NCBI GenBank assembly: GCA_039182965.1
Contig: JBCDBW010000103.1
Span: 1-15,817 of the forward strand
Direction: 5' to 3'
Origin: JBCDBW01 sp039182965
GTDB taxonomy: Bacteria > Verrucomicrobiota > Verrucomicrobiia > Verrucomicrobiales > DEV007
Length of the DNA: 15,817 bases
The notes under the pieces are model-generated. The model saw only the letters and a program-made list of their open reading frames with translations. It did no database searches and was not told the origin of the DNA. Numbering within the stretch: the first letter of the stretch is position 1; the number at the start of each line of letters is the position of its first letter. Of the stretch, positions 13,856 through 15,817 are shown one piece after another. The translations under genes were made by a program, and so were the position numbers.

Positions 13856-15142
13856 CTAATGAAAGAGATTTTGTAGCTTTTTCACGACGCCCACTCCCTC
13901 GCCGTCCTCACTGCCCACTCGATAAAATTGCTCAACCGTTTGCCGGAAATGATTCTCCGTCATCCCGACCAGACCCATCTCCCGATCCGCATTCTCCGGT
14001 GAGTCCGAAGCATGCGCCGCATTGATCATAACCGTGCTCCCAAACTCCCGCCGAATCGTCCCCGCCGGCGCCTTCGCCGGATCGGTCGGCCCCAACACCT
14101 CGCGGATCTTTCGCACCGCGTCCACCCCCTCATACACTAATGCAATCGCTTGCTGCGACCCCGCTTCCTTCTTGTCGCCCCCCTCCAACACCACGTCCCC
14201 TGGTCGCCTCCCCGACATAAAGGCCACCAGCTTCTCCCAATGATTCCGCCCCAAGACCGGCCCCACCGCATGCGCCAACTCTTCCCAATCCTCATCCCGC
14301 AAATCCACCTCGAAGCGCTCGTCCAAATAAGCCCGCACCGGCTCACACAAACGATCGCGGTATAATTCCTGTAGCACCGGCAAGACCGGCCCGTAAAACG
14401 CCTCCGCCTGTGCCACACTCATCCGGAGAACTCGAAATCCAATCAAACACAACCCCGTCCGCGAAAAAACATCCAGTAATGCCCCGGGCCGAATGTTCGG
14501 ATAACAAAAGTTGTCCGGCTTGATCAAAACCAAGGTCTTCTCCATGCACCCCGACTCATCACACGACGCCGTCGCCGCCGCCGCCCCCTCACGAATTCCC
14601 GCATCTTTGTCCGAGTATTTCGCCCACAATTCCAGGTGACCACGCACTTCGTCCCGCGTCTCCGCAATCAAGACCGCCGGCTCATAAAAAACCACCGCCC
14701 CGGATTCATCCAAAATTAACTCCCCATACGTGTCACGAATCGTCTCGCCCCCCTCACCCTGAGGAGCAATCTCACCCACCACTGCTTTCAATCGCCCCAC
14801 GGCATCGTTCCCCCGAAAAACCAACATCAAAACGCGGCGACGGAACCCCGCTTCATCCTCCTCAACATCGACAAAAGTCGCCCGCAAATAGGTCGCCAAC
14901 ATCTCACGCGCCCCATCCCCAGTCTCGCCCCCTTCCAATATCAGCTCCGCATATCGCTCCGCCAATGCCCGACTAGGCGAAAAAACCGACCCCGATACCA
15001 ACTCCAATTCCGAACGTGAAATCAACCGAGACAAGATGTTTCCTGTCCGCGATTTTACGATCGAGTGCGAAGAAACCACCGCATAAGCCAATTCGCCTCC
15101 CTCGCTTGAGTCGCTGTTCATCGAATCGCCCATTCCTAGCAT
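13856..15142 (-). CDS. ndk: Two-domain nucleoside-diphosphate kinase with a degenerate N-terminal domain
   Basis: The 428-residue protein (start at 15142) is about three times the usual 140-150. The C-terminal domain (about 200-388) begins EKTLVLIKPDNF, has an R in AGTIRREFG and the catalytic histidine H377 in NAAHASDS, so it should transfer the gamma-phosphate between nucleoside triphosphates and diphosphates. The N-terminal part (about 17-176) shows the same pattern (AVVSSHSIVKSRTGNIL; VFRGNDAVGRLKAVVG; ETIRDTYGE), but the expected N-x-x-H-x-S-D-S block reads as YEPAVLIAE, so it has lost the active His. A large insert lies between the start of the C-terminal domain and its FMSGRRPGDVV block. 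The start is chosen because GGAGG lies 6 nt upstream of ATG 15142; downstream ATGs at 15133 and 15121 are alternatives, and the open frame reaches 15250. aspC follows after 54 nt. Confidence 0.88.
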   Translation of the reverse strand: MLGMGDSMNSDSSEGGELAYAVVSSHSIVKSRTGNILSRLISRSELELVSGSVFSPSRALAERYAELILEGGETGDGAREMLATYLRATFVDVEEDEAGFRRRVLMLVFRGNDAVGRLKAVVGEIAPQGEGGETIRDTYGELILDESGAVVFYEPAVLIAETRDEVRGHLELWAKYSDKDAGIREGAAAATASCDESGCMEKTLVLIKPDNFCYPNIRPGALLDVFSRTGLCLIGFRVLRMSVAQAEAFYGPVLPVLQELYRDRLCEPVRAYLDERFEVDLRDEDWEELAHAVGPVLGRNHWEKLVAFMSGRRPGDVVLEGGDKKEAGSQQAIALVYEGVDAVRKIREVLGPTDPAKAPAGTIRREFGSTVMINAAHASDSPENADREMGLVGMTENHFRQTVEQFYRVGSEDGEGVGVVKKLQNLFH

Positions 15143-15287
15143 TCCCGGCCTCCGGGAAACTGGGTGATGAATTCGACGCCGGCCGCCCGGAAAGGCGGGG
15201 ACAAATCCTTCAACGCAAACCCCCCTCCCCGCAAGCAGAAATCTCGTCATCCTCCCCCCTTCGGCTGACCCTCTTCCTCAACACCCC

Positions 15288-15309
15288 AAAAGGAGAGCAG
15301 CGCTCCTCC
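15288..15309 (-). terminator. Candidate intrinsic terminator between prmA and ndk
   Basis: Reading leftward, GGAGGAGC pairs with GCTCTCC (one bulged G) around a GCT loop and is followed by TTTT. It lies about 110 nt after the prmA stop and before the ndk start, so it may separate prmA from the ndk-aspC pair. The tail is short. Confidence 0.4.
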
Positions 15310-15402
15310 ACAATCGCGAAGCGCCCGTCACCCTCCAAGGCCAGCCGCCACCCTAAAAAGCCCCGTCCGTCCGAAGCGAACAACGAAGGCCGGCGCTCCA
15401 AC

Positions 15403-15418
15403 GACCGCTTCTGCGGTC
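15403..15418 (-). repeat. Perfect 6-bp hairpin overlapping the prmA stop
   Basis: GACCGC (15403-15408) and GCGGTC (15413-15418) flank a TTCT loop. The hairpin includes the prmA stop codon region and has no T-tract, so its role is unclear. Confidence 0.4.
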
Positions 15419-15817
15419 AAGCGGCACGTTTGGCCCTGAAAGTCACCCATTTCCCCTTCCGCTTGACCGCCTCAATCTCCAATCCCGCCGCCCGCGCCGC
15501 CCGCAAACAACTCTCCGATTGCTCCACGAGGATGCCAGACGCAATCACTACCCCGCCCGGCCGCAACACGTCGGCAATCTTCCCAAAACTCGCCGACAAG
15601 ACATCGCTAAACAAATTCGCCGTTACACAGTCATAGCACGCTTTCTTCGCCGGCTCCCAAGCCAAAACATCACGCTGCCGCAACCGCACCACCCCCTGCT
15701 CGCCATGCCGGTCCACGTTCGCTGAAGCCACCCGAATGGCATGCGGATCATAATCACAAGCCTCCACCCGTCGCGCCCCCAACTTTCCCGCTGCAATCGC
15801 CAAAATCCCCGGCCCCG
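15417..15817 (-). CDS. prmA: Ribosomal protein L11 methyltransferase, C-terminal part (5' end outside window)
   Basis: 132 codons plus stop are visible, entering from the right edge. The piece begins inside SAM motif I (GPGILAIAAGKLGA), then has ACDYDPHAIRVASANVDRHG with the acidic SAM-ribose residues, TANLFSDVL (the PrmA 'xANLxxxVL' catalytic-side motif), LRPGGVVIASGIL, and an ending WVTFRAKRAA like the typical PrmA C-terminus 'W..L..RR'. The enzyme trimethylates lysines and the N-terminus of ribosomal protein L11 using S-adenosylmethionine in the cytosol. The first motif position normally reads GCGSG; here only PG is visible before GIL, so full integrity of motif I cannot be judged. ndk lies downstream after 274 nt. 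Confidence 0.85.
   Translation of the reverse strand, partial: GPGILAIAAGKLGARRVEACDYDPHAIRVASANVDRHGEQGVVRLRQRDVLAWEPAKKACYDCVTANLFSDVLSASFGKIADVLRPGGVVIASGILVEQSESCLRAARAAGLEIEAVKRKGKWVTFRAKRAA

Noticed and set aside
15143..15250. 36-residue N-terminal extension of the NDK protein
   Set aside because: GGAGG is positioned 6 nt before the ATG at 15142, and the extension is Arg/Gly-rich without similarity to NDK.

Overview
The window reads like a verrucomicrobial chromosome (phylum Verrucomicrobiota, or at least the PVC group). The hints are a secreted DUF6807 ('PmoA-like') protein, a truncated secreted protein ending in an aromatic/arginine tail of the kind common in that phylum, an unusually long nucleoside-diphosphate kinase, and a DUF547 protein. 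The taxonomic call is an inference from gene content. GC content is moderately high, and the + strand is C-rich over G inside genes of both orientations, so it is probably the lagging strand throughout.

Layout. Positions 2-103 hold the 3' end of a + strand secreted-protein gene. Positions 392-2476 hold two leftward genes: a lipoprotein with a degenerate metalloprotease signature, followed by the DUF6807 protein. A divergent intergenic region with a perfect 12-bp palindrome then opens a rightward metal-handling block (2665-10319). In order this block holds a small periplasmic protein with a GPNGG domain (copy 1), a His/Cys-rich CzcI-like small protein, a TolC-type outer-membrane factor (CzcC), a periplasmic adaptor (CzcB), a heavy-metal RND pump (CzcA/CusA family), and a second GPNGG-domain protein (copy 2) whose N-terminus carries a 22-histidine arm. 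Next come an M42 metallo-aminopeptidase (10706-11782) and a DUF547 secreted protein (11848-12606). The right end is leftward and probably core: the 3' part of prmA, then a two-domain nucleoside-diphosphate kinase, then an aspartate aminotransferase.

How the genes work together. CzcC, CzcB and CzcA would assemble the envelope-spanning tripartite pump that expels a transition metal. The His-rich proteins on either side would bind or deliver metal in the periplasm or at the outer membrane. The most notable feature is that the two GPNGG-domain proteins, 93/111 identical over their shared domain, bracket the pump operon. They have diverged almost only in their N-terminal arms: a cleaved signal with 3 His in one, a probable lipoprotein anchor with 22 His in the other. 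No metal-sensing regulator gene lies in the window.

Limits: no database search was possible. Promoter, operator and terminator calls are pattern-based and tentative, and the metal exported by the pump cannot be settled from sequence alone.
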